A program made the position numbers and the translations under genes. Positions 26,314 through 33,635 of a DNA stretch of 33,690 nucleotides are shown piece after piece. Every line of letters starts with the position of its first letter. Positions within the stretch are counted from its first letter, which is position 1. The DNA comes from an uncultured Azohydromonas sp. Lineage in GTDB: Bacteria; Pseudomonadota; Gammaproteobacteria; Burkholderiales; Burkholderiaceae_C. The stretch spans positions 1-33,690 of the forward strand of contig NZ_CALAOH010000139.1 in NCBI RefSeq assembly GCF_937926365.1, written 5' to 3'. A model generated the notes under the pieces. The model ran no database searches. It was not told the origin of the DNA and saw only the letters and a program-made list of their open reading frames with translations.

Positions 26314-27222
26314 ATGGGGCGCCATAGCGAGCTCGATGTCGGGCTGGTGGTGTCCGCACACGGACGACACGTGGTGGTGGAAACGCCCGAGGGCGAACGC
26401 GTGCAGTGCCACCTGCGCGGCAAGAAGAGCGAGTGCGTGGTCGGCGACCGCGTGCGCTGGCAGGCCAGCGGCGACGAGGGCGTGGTCGAGAAGGTGGAGC
26501 CGCGGCGCAACCTGCTGATGCGCCAGGACGAGTGGCGCACCAAGTCCTTCGCCGCCAACATCGACCAGGTGCTGATGCTCGTGGCCGGCGAGCCGATGTT
26601 CAGCGAGTCGCAGCTCAGCCGCGCCCTGATCGCCGCCGAGAGCGCCGGCATCCCCGTGCGCGTGCTGCTCAACAAGGCCGAGCTGCCACAGGCTGAGGCG
26701 GCGCGCGAGCGTCTGCAGCCCTACCGAGCCATGGGCGTGGAAGTGCTGGAGGCCTCGCTCAAGACCCGCCCGGAGGAGTCGCGCGCGCTGCTCACGCCAG
26801 TGCTGCAGGACGCCGCCACGCTGGTGCTGGGCCCCAGCGGCACAGGCAAAAGCACGCTGGTGAACCTGATGGTGCAGGACGCGCAGGCGCAGGTAGGTGA
26901 CATCTCGCAGGCGCTCAACTCCGGCCGCCACACCACGACCACCACGCGCTGGTACTGGCTGGACCCGGCGGTGCGCCGCGGCGCGCTGATCGACTCGCCC
27001 GGCTTCCAGGAGTTCGGCCTGCGCCACATCCCGGCGGAAGAGCTGCCCATGCTCATGCCGGACCTGCGCGCGCATGTGCCAGAGTGCCGCTTCTACAACT
27101 GCACGCACCGCCACGAGCCGGGCTGTGGCGTGCGCGTCGCGGTGGAGCGCGGCGACATCGCCGCCAGCCGCTACCGCATCTACGGCGAGATTCGCGAGGA
27201 GCTGGAACGCACGAAGTGGTGA
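26314..27222 (+). CDS. rsgA: Small ribosomal subunit biogenesis GTPase RsgA
   Basis: Circularly permuted GTPase that checks late 30S subunit assembly. The 302-residue protein has an N-terminal OB domain (about 8-70), then G motifs in permuted order: G4 NKAE (120-123), G1 GPSGTGKS (173-180), the switch region SGRHTTTTT (203-211) and G3 DSPG (227-230). The C-terminal zinc site is Cys258, Cys263, His265 and Cys271. G4 has Glu where the usual NKxD has Asp, a conservative change. The ATG at 26314 is 2 bp after the M48 gene stop. It is convergent with the CobD-like gene (59 bp). Cytoplasmic, ribosome-associated. Confidence 0.96.
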   Translation: MGRHSELDVGLVVSAHGRHVVVETPEGERVQCHLRGKKSECVVGDRVRWQASGDEGVVEKVEPRRNLLMRQDEWRTKSFAANIDQVLMLVAGEPMFSESQLSRALIAAESAGIPVRVLLNKAELPQAEAARERLQPYRAMGVEVLEASLKTRPEESRALLTPVLQDAATLVLGPSGTGKSTLVNLMVQDAQAQVGDISQALNSGRHTTTTTRWYWLDPAVRRGALIDSPGFQEFGLRHIPAEELPMLMPDLRAHVPECRFYNCTHRHEPGCGVRVAVERGDIAASRYRIYGEIREELERTKW

Positions 27223-27281
27223 GGCGGGATTCGCTTCATCCGCGCTGAGCCTTCAGCCCTGGACCGTCACGAGGCGGCGGA

Positions 27282-28271
27282 TCAGCCGAGCACGTTCGCC
27301 AGCGTCAGCAGCGCCAGCAGCAGCAGCCACAGCACCATCGAGCGCCACACCAGGCCGACGATGCTCTGCAGGTGGCCGAGCTGCGGCGGCAGCCCGGGCG
27401 TGGAGCCCAGCGCGCCCTCGATCTCGCCGCCGGCACCCACATGGAAGGTCTTGCTGCGATCGGGCGTGACGCCGGGGGCCACGCTGCCACCGAGCTGCAC
27501 GCCCAGCGCGCCGGCTGCGGCGGCAAGGATGATTCCCTCGTTTTGGTGCAGCCACAGCCCGGCATCGCGCCGCCAGCCGTTGACCGCCTCCTCGAAGTTG
27601 CCCACCACCGCGAAGCCGAAGGCCGTGAGCCGCGCGGGCACGTGGTCGATGCCGCCAAAGAGCTGCTGCGAAATTCGCATCAGCCGCTCGTTGGCCGGCA
27701 CGCCCAGGCTGCGGCTCTTGAAGGCCCAGTAGCGACTGGCGAACTCGGCCATGCGGTAGAGCACCGCGCCGGCCGGGCCCAGGCCCAGCGAGGACAGCAG
27801 CACGAACCAGAAGAACACGCCGAACACGTGGCGGTGCGCCGCCAGCAGTGCGTGCTCGATGACGTGGCGCAGCAGCTCGGTGCGCGGCAGCTCGCTGGTG
27901 TCCAGATGGCGCCACTCGGCCAGCAGTTGGCGCGCCTGCAATTCATCGCCGCGATCCAGCGCGTCACGGATGTCGGTGAAGAAGTGACTGAACTGCCTGA
28001 AGCCCAGCGTGAGGTAGAGCACCAGCACGTCGAAGGCCAGCGCCAGTACCATGCTCAGACGCGCGATGCCCACGTACAGCAGCGCGGCCAGCAGCGCCGG
28101 CGCCAGCACCGTGACGCCCCACACCACCCAGGCGTGATGCTCGCGCCCGGCGTCAAAGTTCCGCCCGGTCCAACGCACCCAGGAGATCAGCGCATGATGA
28201 ATGCGGTTGTCCCGAGGCAGCGGCTTGAGCTGCTCGATCAACAAGGCCAGCAGGACGGCGAAGAAACTCAT
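27282..28271 (-). CDS. CobD/CbiB-family membrane protein
   Basis: A 329-residue polytopic membrane protein resembling CobD/CbiB (adenosylcobinamide-phosphate synthase, which attaches aminopropanol to cobyric acid). Seen: N-terminal MSFFAVLLALLIEQLKPL, hydrophobic helices near 45-85 and 150-170, and a C-terminal helix at about 308-327. RELLRHVIEH-like and DHVPARLTAFGFAVVGNFEEAVNGWR segments correspond to conserved CobD stretches. No other cobalamin gene is nearby, and many Burkholderiales carry this isolated homologue. Its true role may therefore differ from cobalamin synthesis. The ATG is the complement of 28269-28271. It lies downstream of the Nudix gene on the same strand with a 78-bp gap. 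Confidence 0.8.
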   Translation of the reverse strand: MSFFAVLLALLIEQLKPLPRDNRIHHALISWVRWTGRNFDAGREHHAWVVWGVTVLAPALLAALLYVGIARLSMVLALAFDVLVLYLTLGFRQFSHFFTDIRDALDRGDELQARQLLAEWRHLDTSELPRTELLRHVIEHALLAAHRHVFGVFFWFVLLSSLGLGPAGAVLYRMAEFASRYWAFKSRSLGVPANERLMRISQQLFGGIDHVPARLTAFGFAVVGNFEEAVNGWRRDAGLWLHQNEGIILAAAAGALGVQLGGSVAPGVTPDRSKTFHVGAGGEIEGALGSTPGLPPQLGHLQSIVGLVWRSMVLWLLLLALLTLANVLG

Positions 28272-28288
28272 CGTTGTGGATCATACCG

Positions 28289-28305
28289 ACGGCGACGCGC
28301 CGTCC
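28289..28305 (-). other. Hairpin between the Nudix and CobD-like genes
   Basis: GACGGCG (28289-28295) and CGCCGTC (28299-28305) pair perfectly around ACG, 18 bp before the CobD-like start codon and 45 bp after the Nudix stop. It has no T-run. It may attenuate read-through or shape the leader of the CobD-like gene. Confidence 0.35.
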
Positions 28306-28349
28306 TGGTGCGGCGGCACCGGCCGTGCTCGTCTGCGCGCGCAGCGCCT

Positions 28350-29036
28350 TCAGGCGGCCAGGAAGCGGTAGAGGTTGCGCAACATGGCCGCCGTGGCGCC
28401 CCAGATAAAGTACTCGCGCTGGCTGCCGGCAGCGGTCCAGGGCATGGAAAGGAACTGCCGCGGTGCGCCGTCGAGCTCGATGCGGTGTCGACGGTGGTGT
28501 GCCGGCGTCATTAGCCATGCCAGCGGCACCTCGAAGGCCTCGGCCACCTCGAAGGGGTCGATGCGCAACTCGTAAGGCACGCTGAGAAGCCCCACCACCG
28601 GCGTGACCCTGAAGGCCGTGATGGTCGTGTAAGCCGGCAACGAACCGATGACCTGCACGCGCGCAGGCTCCAGGCCCACCTCCTCCTGCGCCTCGCGCAG
28701 CGCGGTGGTCACCGTGTCGGCGTCCGTGGGCTCGGCGCGCCCGCCGGGGAAGCTGATCTGCCCGGCATGGGCTTTCAGATGGGCCGTGCGCTGCGTCAGC
28801 AGCACGTGCAGCGAGCCGTCGGCGTGCTCCACCAGCGGCACCAGCACCGAGGCTTCAGCCTTGGCCTGGATCGTCGCGTCCCGGCCGTCGGCGCGGGTCT
28901 CGGGCTGCCAGGGCGGCGGGTTCGCGAAGCGCTGACGCAGCGCCGCGGCCGTGAGCCGCTCGGCCGGCACGGCAGGCAGGTGCTCGTCCATGCCGATCAC
29001 CGGCACGGACTGGGGATCGAGGATCAGGGTGCTCAT
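28350..29036 (-). CDS. Nudix hydrolase, CoA pyrophosphatase (NudL/YeaB-like)
   Basis: A 228-residue Nudix enzyme likely to cleave coenzyme A or acyl-CoA to phosphopantetheine and 3',5'-ADP. The segment LLTQRTAHLKAHAGQISFPGG (80-99) is the NudL-specific signature just before the Nudix box. The box reads GGRAEPTDADTVTTALREAQEEVGL, with Arg114, Glu115, Glu118 and Glu119 as the metal-binding core. An Asp replaces the first Glu, as I recall for this subfamily. I chose Met at 29036 (MSTLILDP). The longer frame runs back across the rplS terminator and is not expected to be translated. It follows the rplS terminator and precedes the CobD-like gene on the same strand. Confidence 0.88.
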   Translation of the reverse strand: MSTLILDPQSVPVIGMDEHLPAVPAERLTAAALRQRFANPPPWQPETRADGRDATIQAKAEASVLVPLVEHADGSLHVLLTQRTAHLKAHAGQISFPGGRAEPTDADTVTTALREAQEEVGLEPARVQVIGSLPAYTTITAFRVTPVVGLLSVPYELRIDPFEVAEAFEVPLAWLMTPAHHRRHRIELDGAPRQFLSMPWTAAGSQREYFIWGATAAMLRNLYRFLAA

Positions 29037-29125
29037 GGACTCAGCATAGGCCCGCGCCGCAAAGGCAGCTGGCATGCAACCTTGCTCCGCTTCGCGGTAC
29101 GGACGCAGACAGGACTGGAAAAAGA

Positions 29126-29149
29126 AAAGCCGCCCCTGAGGGCGGCTTT
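29126..29149 (-). terminator. Intrinsic terminator of the rpsP-rimM-trmD-rplS operon
   Basis: AAAGCCGCCC (29126-29135) pairs with GGGCGGCTTT (29140-29149) around a CTGA loop. On the minus strand the stem is followed by TTTTCTTTTT, a good T-tract. It lies about 40 nt after the rplS stop (29191) and separates the ribosomal operon from the Nudix gene. Confidence 0.92.
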
Positions 29150-29190
29150 CTGCTCGCGAGGCCGCCCGTACGGGCTGGCCAGCAGCGTCA

Positions 29191-29544
29191 TCAGGCCAGC
29201 TTTTCCTTGATGCGGGCCGACTTGCCGCTGCGCTGGCGCAGGTAGTACAGCTTGGCGCGGCGCACGTCACCGCGGCGTTTCACCTCGATGCCAGCGATCA
29301 GCGGGCTGTACAGCTGGAACGTACGCTCCACGCCTTCGCCACTGGAGATCTTGCGCACGATGAAGCTGCTGTTGAGGCCGCGGTTGCGCTTGGCAATCAC
29401 GACGCCTTCGTAGGCCTGAACGCGCTTGCGGGTGCCTTCCACCACGTTCACGTTCACGATCACCGTGTCGCCGGGGGCGAACGCCGGGATGGTCTTGTTC
29501 AGGCGAGCGATTTCTTCCTGCTCGAGGGTCTGGATCAGGTCCAT
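29191..29544 (-). CDS. rplS: 50S ribosomal protein L19
   Basis: Ribosomal protein bL19, located at the interface between the large and small subunits. The 117-residue product has the conserved sequence IPAFAPGDTVIVNVNVVEGTRKRVQAYEGVVIAKRNRGLNSSF, then VERTFQLYSPLIAGIEVKRRGDVRRAKLYYLR and the basic end. Met at 29544 (MDLIQTLEQEEI) is the usual N-terminus; an in-frame upstream ATG at 29556 adds four unconserved residues. It is the last gene of the rpsP-rimM-trmD-rplS operon, 166 bp after trmD. A possible internal promoter (29659-29664) lies in that gap, and an intrinsic terminator follows. Confidence 0.98.
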   Translation of the reverse strand: MDLIQTLEQEEIARLNKTIPAFAPGDTVIVNVNVVEGTRKRVQAYEGVVIAKRNRGLNSSFIVRKISSGEGVERTFQLYSPLIAGIEVKRRGDVRRAKLYYLRQRSGKSARIKEKLA

Positions 29545-29658
29545 GGGGTTCTCCAAGGGATCGTGCCGGCACGTCGGTTGTTGGCCCAGGCTTCAGGTCC
29601 GGATGACCAGCCCAGGCTGCGAAAGAATTTCGCCCGGCAGAGGATCGAAAAGCCCTCG

Positions 29659-29664
29659 ATTATA
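29659..29664 (-). promoter_or_regulatory. Possible internal promoter (-10 TATAAT) for rplS
   Basis: Minus-strand TATAAT (complement of ATTATA at 29659-29664) is a consensus -10 in the 166-bp gap between trmD and rplS, 115 bp before the rplS ATG. No good -35 is visible. It suggests that L19 can be made independently of the upstream operon genes. Confidence 0.5.
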
Positions 29665-29710
29665 TCCCAAGCCGCAAGGCCGTTCGGGAGGCCAGCGCGA
29701 CCGGCGGGAT

Positions 29711-30514
29711 TTAAGGCGCCGGCGGCAGATCGAGGTCCAGCGTGCGCAGGAACTTCTCATCCTCGCGGCTCAGGCGCCCGGCCGCGCGCGCGGCCGTGAT
29801 GAGATCGGGCCGCCGGCGCGCCGTCAGCTCCAGCGAGCGCTCGCGACGCCAGCGCGCGATGCGGCCGTGGTGGCCGGAGAGCAGCACCTCCGGCACCACG
29901 TCCACGCCGCCGTCCGCACGCGGCAGCTGCTCCGGACGGCTGTAGTGCGGGCAGTCGAGCAGCCCGTCCTCGAAGCTGTCCTGCTGGTGCGAAGCCGCGT
30001 CCTGCAGCACGCCGGGCTGCAGCCGCGCCACGGCATCGAGCAGCACCAGCGCCGGCAACTCGCCGCCGGAGAGCACGAAGTCACCCAGGCTCAGCTCCAG
30101 GTCCACGTGGCGGTCGATGAAGCGCTGGTCAATGCCCTCGTAGCGCCCGCACAGCAGCACGGCGCCAGGCCCTGCGGCGAGCTCGCGTACCAAAGCCTGA
30201 TCAAGCACGCGCCCCGTGGGCGAGAAGTGGATCAGCGGCACCGGCGGCGCATCGCCCTCCTCCAACGCGCGCGCGGTGCGCACAGCGGCCAGGGCGCGCT
30301 CCAGCGGCGGGGCCATCATCACCATGCCCGGGCCACCGCCGAAGGGACGGTCGTCCACGCGCCGGTAGTTGCCCTCGGCGAAGTCGCGCAAGAGCCAGAG
30401 CTTGAGCTGCAGTCCGCCGCCGGCATAGGCGCGGCGCGTCACGCCCACCTCCAGGTGCGGCGCGAACAGCTCGGGGAAAAGGGTGATGACGTCGAAGCGC
30501 AGCACGGCAGGCAT
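29711..30514 (-). CDS. trmD: tRNA (guanine-N1)-methyltransferase TrmD
   Basis: SPOUT-class methyltransferase that forms m1G37 in tRNAs with a G36 and prevents frameshifting. The 267-residue protein begins with FDVITLFPELFAPHLEVGV and has VDDRPFGGGPGMVMMAPP. The trefoil-knot S-adenosylmethionine site is in LLCGRYEGIDQRFIDRHVDLELSLGDFVLSGGELPAL. The C-terminal domain includes EVLLSGHHGRIARWRRERSL. Length is slightly above E. coli TrmD (255). The ATG is the complement of 30512-30514, 23 bp after the rimM stop. Third gene of the ribosomal operon. Confidence 0.98.
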   Translation of the reverse strand: MPAVLRFDVITLFPELFAPHLEVGVTRRAYAGGGLQLKLWLLRDFAEGNYRRVDDRPFGGGPGMVMMAPPLERALAAVRTARALEEGDAPPVPLIHFSPTGRVLDQALVRELAAGPGAVLLCGRYEGIDQRFIDRHVDLELSLGDFVLSGGELPALVLLDAVARLQPGVLQDAASHQQDSFEDGLLDCPHYSRPEQLPRADGGVDVVPEVLLSGHHGRIARWRRERSLELTARRRPDLITAARAAGRLSREDEKFLRTLDLDLPPAP

Positions 30515-30537
30515 GCGCCGCGCGCAAGGCGGCGGCG

Positions 30538-31122
30538 TCAGTAGTCGGCGCCCCAGTCGACCGTGATGCGCTTTTGCGCCAGGTCCACCTGGTCGATGTA
30601 GGCGGCGACGAAGGGAATCAGCCGCTCGGCTTCGAGCGCGCTCATGCCGGCGGGCACTTCCTTGGGCTGCACCCGCAACACGCTGTGCGGGCCGGTGTCG
30701 AGCAGGTCCGTCACCGTGCCGAGGACGACGCCCTCGCGGTTGACCACCTCCAACCCGATCAGATCCACCCAGTAGTACTCGCCGTCGTCGGCGGTGGGGA
30801 AGCTCGCGCGCGACACGAACACGCGCGCGCCCTTGAGCAGCTCGGCCGCATTGCGGTCGGGCAGCTCCTGGGCACTGGCCACCACGGCGTCGCCCTGTTC
30901 ACGCGCGGCCGTGATCTTCAGCAGCTTGGGGAAGCTGGCCGCCGCGGCGGCCGGCATTCGCTCGGGCGGCTGCAAGAACCAGCGACGCGAGGAGAACAAC
31001 GCCTGCGGATCGCTGGCATGGGGCTGGACCTTGATCCAGCCCTTGATGCCCCAGGCACCCGTCACGCGACCAACCTCCACCGCATCGGCGGGCCAGCTCG
31101 GCTCGTCAGGAACCCAGGACAT
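30538..31122 (-). CDS. rimM: Ribosome maturation factor RimM
   Basis: Assembly factor for the 30S head that contacts S19 and 16S rRNA. The 194-residue protein has the N-terminal RimM domain (VEVGRVTGAWGIKGWIKVQPHASDP, about 15-39) and a C-terminal PRC barrel. The barrel carries the typical DGEYYWVDLIGLEVVNREGVVLGTV and VLRVQPKE-LIPFVAAYIDQVDLAQKRITVDW. The middle (about 55-80) holds an Ala-rich insertion PAAAAASFPKL. The ATG is the complement of 31120-31122, 25 bp after rpsP. Second gene of the rpsP operon. Confidence 0.97.
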   Translation of the reverse strand: MSWVPDEPSWPADAVEVGRVTGAWGIKGWIKVQPHASDPQALFSSRRWFLQPPERMPAAAAASFPKLLKITAAREQGDAVVASAQELPDRNAAELLKGARVFVSRASFPTADDGEYYWVDLIGLEVVNREGVVLGTVTDLLDTGPHSVLRVQPKEVPAGMSALEAERLIPFVAAYIDQVDLAQKRITVDWGADY

Positions 31123-31147
31123 CGGCTCGCAACGGGTTCAGCGCCGA

Positions 31148-31450
31148 TTACTCGGCAGCAGCGGCAGCTGGCTCAGCAGCAGCAGCGGCGGGGGCTTGGC
31201 CGGCGGTGGCCTTCTTGGCCTGGTCCACCAGACGCGCCACCGTGGGCGACAACTGGGCACCCACGCCGGCCCAGTAGCTCACGCGCTCCAGCGCCACGCG
31301 CAGCGACTCCGCACCACCGGAGGCCACGGGGTTGTAGAAGCCCACGCGCTCGATGAAGCGACCGTCACGACGCTCGCGCGATTCAGCGACGACGATGTTG
31401 TAGAAGGGGCGCTTCTTGGAACCGCCGCGGGCCAGACGAATGACGACCAT
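31148..31450 (-). CDS. rpsP: 30S ribosomal protein S16
   Basis: Ribosomal protein bS16, needed for 30S assembly. The 100-residue product begins MVVIRLARGGSKKRPFYNIVVAESRERRDGRFIERVGFYNP, which is diagnostic. The C-terminal tail (about 85-100) is an Ala/Glu low-complexity extension, so the protein is longer than E. coli S16 (82). It is the first gene of the rpsP-rimM-trmD-rplS operon, with a leader of about 175 nt and a consensus -10 upstream (31631-31636). Confidence 0.98.
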   Translation of the reverse strand: MVVIRLARGGSKKRPFYNIVVAESRERRDGRFIERVGFYNPVASGGAESLRVALERVSYWAGVGAQLSPTVARLVDQAKKATAGQAPAAAAAEPAAAAAE

Positions 31451-31594
31451 GTGATTGACTCGATGTGCAGGAAAACGATCGCCGCACCAGGGACACGTGC
31501 AGGCCAGGCAGATCGGAAAAAGTGCCGCGGCGCCCAGCAGAAAAACTGCTTGTGTGGCACGCGCGGCCCGCTTGTCCAGTGCCGTTAGATACGC

Positions 31595-31613
31595 GCGGGC
31601 CTGTTAAGCCCGC
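31595..31613 (-). other. Hairpin in the rpsP leader
   Basis: GCGGGC (31595-31600) and GCCCGC (31608-31613) pair around seven bases, just downstream of the presumed rpsP transcription start. No T-run follows. It could stabilise the 5' end of the mRNA or take part in control of the operon. The rest of 31451-31696 shows only this and the -10 element. Confidence 0.45.
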
Positions 31614-31630
31614 CAGCACCGAAACCGCGC

Positions 31631-31636
31631 ATTATA
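31631..31636 (-). promoter_or_regulatory. -10 element (TATAAT) of the rpsP operon promoter
   Basis: Minus-strand TATAAT (complement of ATTATA at 31631-31636) is a perfect consensus -10, 181 bp before the rpsP ATG, and is followed by GCGCGG. A recognisable -35 hexamer is absent at 16-18 bp. The GNAT gene is transcribed the other way from 31697. Confidence 0.6.
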
Positions 31637-31696
31637 AACTGACTGAAAGCCAATCCCCGAAGCCGGCACCAAACCCGGCCTGACCCTGCCCCCGAC

Positions 31697-32233
31697 ATGA
31701 GCCCGCTGCTGATCCGCCCGAGCACGCCCGAGGATTTTTCCGCCATCGCCCGCATCTATGCGCACCACGTGCTGCACGGCTGCGCCACCTTCGAGACCGA
31801 GCCGCCCCCGGCCGGGGAAATGCTGCGCCGGCGCGAGGACGTGCTCGGCCGCGGCTGGCCCTGGCTGACGGCCGAGCGCGGCGGCACGGTGCTGGGCTAT
31901 GCCTATGCCAACCAGTTGCGCCCGCGCCCGGCCTTCCGCTTCTGCCTGGAGGATTCCATCTACCTCGACCCCGACGCCCGCGGCCAGGGCGTGGGCCGCG
32001 CGCTGCTGGTGGAGCTGATGGCGCAATGCGAGGCGCGCGGCGCACGGCAGATGGTGGCCGTGATCGGCGACTCGGCCAACGCCGCCTCCATCGGGCTGCA
32101 CCAGGCCTGCGGCTTCGAGCGCTGCGGCAGCCACGCCGCGGCAGGTTGGAAGTTCGGCCGCTGGGTCGATGTGGTGCTGATGCAGCGCGCGCTGGGTGAA
32201 GGCGCCATGACGCCGCCACAGGAGCGCGCTTGA
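31697..32233 (+). CDS. GNAT-family N-acetyltransferase (phosphinothricin/methionine-sulfoximine acetyltransferase-like)
   Basis: A 178-residue acetyl-CoA-dependent transferase. The N-terminus LLIRPSTPEDFSAIARIYAHHVLHGCATFETEPP resembles the PAT/MddA group, which acetylates phosphinothricin, methionine sulfoximine or related amino acids. Motif A is DSIYLDPDARGQGVGRALL (86-104), with the acetyl-CoA-binding RGQGVG loop. Motif B follows in VAVIGDSANAASIGLHQACGF. The C-terminus FGRWVDVVLMQRALG is typical. The ATG is at 31697. Its TGA overlaps the TTG start of the next gene, so the pair is coupled. The real substrate is not known. Confidence 0.88.
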   Translation: MSPLLIRPSTPEDFSAIARIYAHHVLHGCATFETEPPPAGEMLRRREDVLGRGWPWLTAERGGTVLGYAYANQLRPRPAFRFCLEDSIYLDPDARGQGVGRALLVELMAQCEARGARQMVAVIGDSANAASIGLHQACGFERCGSHAAAGWKFGRWVDVVLMQRALGEGAMTPPQERA

Positions 32234-32706
32234 GCGCCAAGGAGACCCCGCGCGCGTACGGCGGCAGCGCCTACAAGTCCAAGACCCTGGCGACCTGGAT
32301 CGCCCTGCTGGGCGGCAGCCTGGGCCTGCACCGCTTCTACCTGTACGGCTGGCGCGACGTGCCGGGCTGGCTGCATCCCTGGCCCACGCTGGCCGGGCTG
32401 CACGGCGTGCGCCGCATGCTGGAGCTCGGCCAGGACGACCGCGTCGCCTGGGCGCTGATCCCGCTGCTGGGACTGATGCTGGCGCAGGCGGCGCTCTTCG
32501 CCATCCTCTACGGCCTCACGCCCGATGCACGCTGGGACGCGCGCCACAACCCGGGCCAGCCGGTGCAGGACACGCGCTGGGGCCCGGTGCTGGGCGCCAT
32601 CGCCGCGCTGATGCTGGGCGCCGGCGTGCTCATGGCCACCATCGCCTTCAGCGGCCAGCGCTACTTCGAGTGGCAGATCGAGCAGGCGCGCCGCATCAGC
32701 CAGTAA
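32230..32706 (+). CDS. TM2-like small membrane protein
   Basis: A 158-residue membrane protein of unknown function. It contains a TM2-type segment (about 19-41) with the GGSLGLHRFYLYG motif at the end of the first helix. Two further hydrophobic helices lie at about 75-95 and 117-138. It starts at TTG 32230 overlapping the GNAT stop (TTGA). No ATG precedes the conserved part. The stop codon TAA (32704-32706) is exactly the left copy of the target duplication of the adjoining insertion sequence, so the reading frame ends as it did before the insertion. Confidence 0.8.
   Translation: MSAKETPRAYGGSAYKSKTLATWIALLGGSLGLHRFYLYGWRDVPGWLHPWPTLAGLHGVRRMLELGQDDRVAWALIPLLGLMLAQAALFAILYGLTPDARWDARHNPGQPVQDTRWGPVLGAIAALMLGAGVLMATIAFSGQRYFEWQIEQARRISQ
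32704..32706. repeat. Target site duplication TAA of the insertion sequence, left copy
   Basis: TAA (32704-32706) directly precedes the left inverted repeat and is repeated directly after the right one (33636-33638). A 3-bp TNA duplication is characteristic of several IS5-family subgroups. This copy is also the stop codon of the TM2-like gene. Confidence 0.8.
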
Positions 32707-32723
32707 GGATTTATCCGTAATTA
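32707..32723 (+). repeat. Left terminal inverted repeat of the insertion sequence
   Basis: GGATTTATCCGTAATTA, matching the complement of the right end at 15 of 17 positions. A probable -10-like stretch (GATAAAAT) follows it, so the transposase promoter probably lies here. Confidence 0.9.
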
Positions 32724-32745
32724 GATAAAATGGTTCCGAGCCGCG

Positions 32746-33261
32746 GTGGCGCGGCGATGGAGCGCAAGGTTGGGCAAGCGGGTTGAATTCTGGGAAGTGA
32801 CGGACGACTTCTGGCAGCGGGTGGAACCGCTGGTGCCGCAGCGCGTGCCCTCACCAGACAAGGTCTACCTTCGCAAGCCCGGTGCAGGACGGCCGCCCAA
32901 GCCTGCGCGTCAGGTGTTCGAGGGCATCGTCTACGTGCTGCGCACCGGCTGCCAGTGGAAGGCGCTGCCCAAGGAGCGCTTCGGCAGCGCCAGCGCCATT
33001 CACAAGCGCTTCCTCGAATGGGAGGAAGCGGGCTTTTTCGAGGCGCTGTGGATGGCTGGCCTTGCCGAGTACGACGACATGCAGGGTATCGCTTGGCGCT
33101 GGCAAAGCATCGACGGCGCGATGATGAAGGCTCCCTTGGCACAGGAATCCGTTGGCCCGAATCCAACGGATCGGGGGAAAAAATGGGAGCAAGCGTCACC
33201 TGTTGGTCGACGGGCGTGGCGTCCCGTTGTCCCTCATCGTGACCGGGGCCAACGTCAATGA
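32746..33261 (+). CDS. IS5-family transposase, first frame (orfA)
   Basis: Encodes the N-terminal half of a DDE transposase, 171 codons in the open frame. It carries the IS5 N-terminal DUF4096-like region (TDDFWQRVEPLVP, GRPPKPARQVFEGIVYVLRTGCQWKALP, SAIHKRFLEWEEAGFFEALW) and the first catalytic Asp in WQSIDGAMMKAP. Homology ends at NPTDRGKK (to about 33183); the last 26 residues are out of frame with the family. The start is uncertain: GTG 32746, TTG 32770 or GTG 32797, with no ATG in frame. The complete enzyme needs a +1 shift (or loss of one A) at the run GGGGGAAAAAA (33173-33183) into the second frame. Confidence 0.85.
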   Translation: MARRWSARLGKRVEFWEVTDDFWQRVEPLVPQRVPSPDKVYLRKPGAGRPPKPARQVFEGIVYVLRTGCQWKALPKERFGSASAIHKRFLEWEEAGFFEALWMAGLAEYDDMQGIAWRWQSIDGAMMKAPLAQESVGPNPTDRGKKWEQASPVGRRAWRPVVPHRDRGQRQ

Positions 33262-33631
33262 CGGCAAGCGGCTCGACGAGGTGCTCAGCGCCATCATGGT
33301 CAAGCGCAAGGCCCCGCCGGTGCGGCGTAGCAAGCACCTGTGTGCCGATGCTGCCTTTCGCAGTGCCGAGTGCCTGAGCATCATCGAGAAGCACGGCTAC
33401 ATCGCTCACGTCGTCGATCGTCGCAAGGAAGCGGACATCAAGCGGCGTGACCCGAAAAAGAGGGCTCGACGCTGGGTAGTGGAGGCCTGTCATGGCTGGT
33501 TCAACCGGTTCCGAAAGCTGCTCGTGCGCTACGAGAAGCTCGAGCGCAGCTTCGTCGCGCTCAACCATCTGGCCGCGGCCATCATCGCCTTCCGCAAGGT
33601 TCCGTTGAAGATAAACATTATTTACGGATAA
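33152..33631 (+). CDS. IS5-family transposase, second frame (orfB)
   Basis: Encodes the C-terminal half of the DDE transposase. True homology starts at about 33179 (KNGSKRHLLVDGRGVPLSLIVTGANVNDGK). The second catalytic Asp is in HLCADAAF, and the catalytic Glu is in WVVEACHGWFNRFRKLLVRYEK, which also has the conserved pattern around the Glu. The stop TAA (33629-33631) lies inside the right inverted repeat. It overlaps orfA by 110 bp in another frame. Independent translation from the TTG at 33152 is unlikely to give an active protein, so it is probably made as an A-B fusion. Confidence 0.85.
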   Translation: MARIQRIGGKNGSKRHLLVDGRGVPLSLIVTGANVNDGKRLDEVLSAIMVKRKAPPVRRSKHLCADAAFRSAECLSIIEKHGYIAHVVDRRKEADIKRRDPKKRARRWVVEACHGWFNRFRKLLVRYEKLERSFVALNHLAAAIIAFRKVPLKINIIYG

Positions 33632-33635
33632 GTCC
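33619..33635 (-). repeat. Right terminal inverted repeat of the insertion sequence
   Basis: Read on the minus strand it is GGACTTATCCGTAAATA, the partner of the left end. It contains the last codons and stop of orfB. Confidence 0.9.

Larger units (their letters stand above)
32707..33635 (+). mobile_element. IS5-family insertion sequence (IS427/IS1031-like), 929 bp, complete ends
   Basis: The element is bounded by terminal inverted repeats of about 17 bp: 32707-32723 reads GGATTTATCCGTAATTA and the complement of 33619-33635 reads GGACTTATCCGTAAATA, 15 of 17 identical. It is flanked by the direct repeat TAA. Length and two-frame transposase organisation fit the small IS5 subgroups. The near-identical ends and clean target duplication suggest recent, possibly still mobile insertion. 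The remaining 52 bp after the element (33639-33690) contain nothing I recognise and appear less GC-rich than the rest. Confidence 0.93.
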
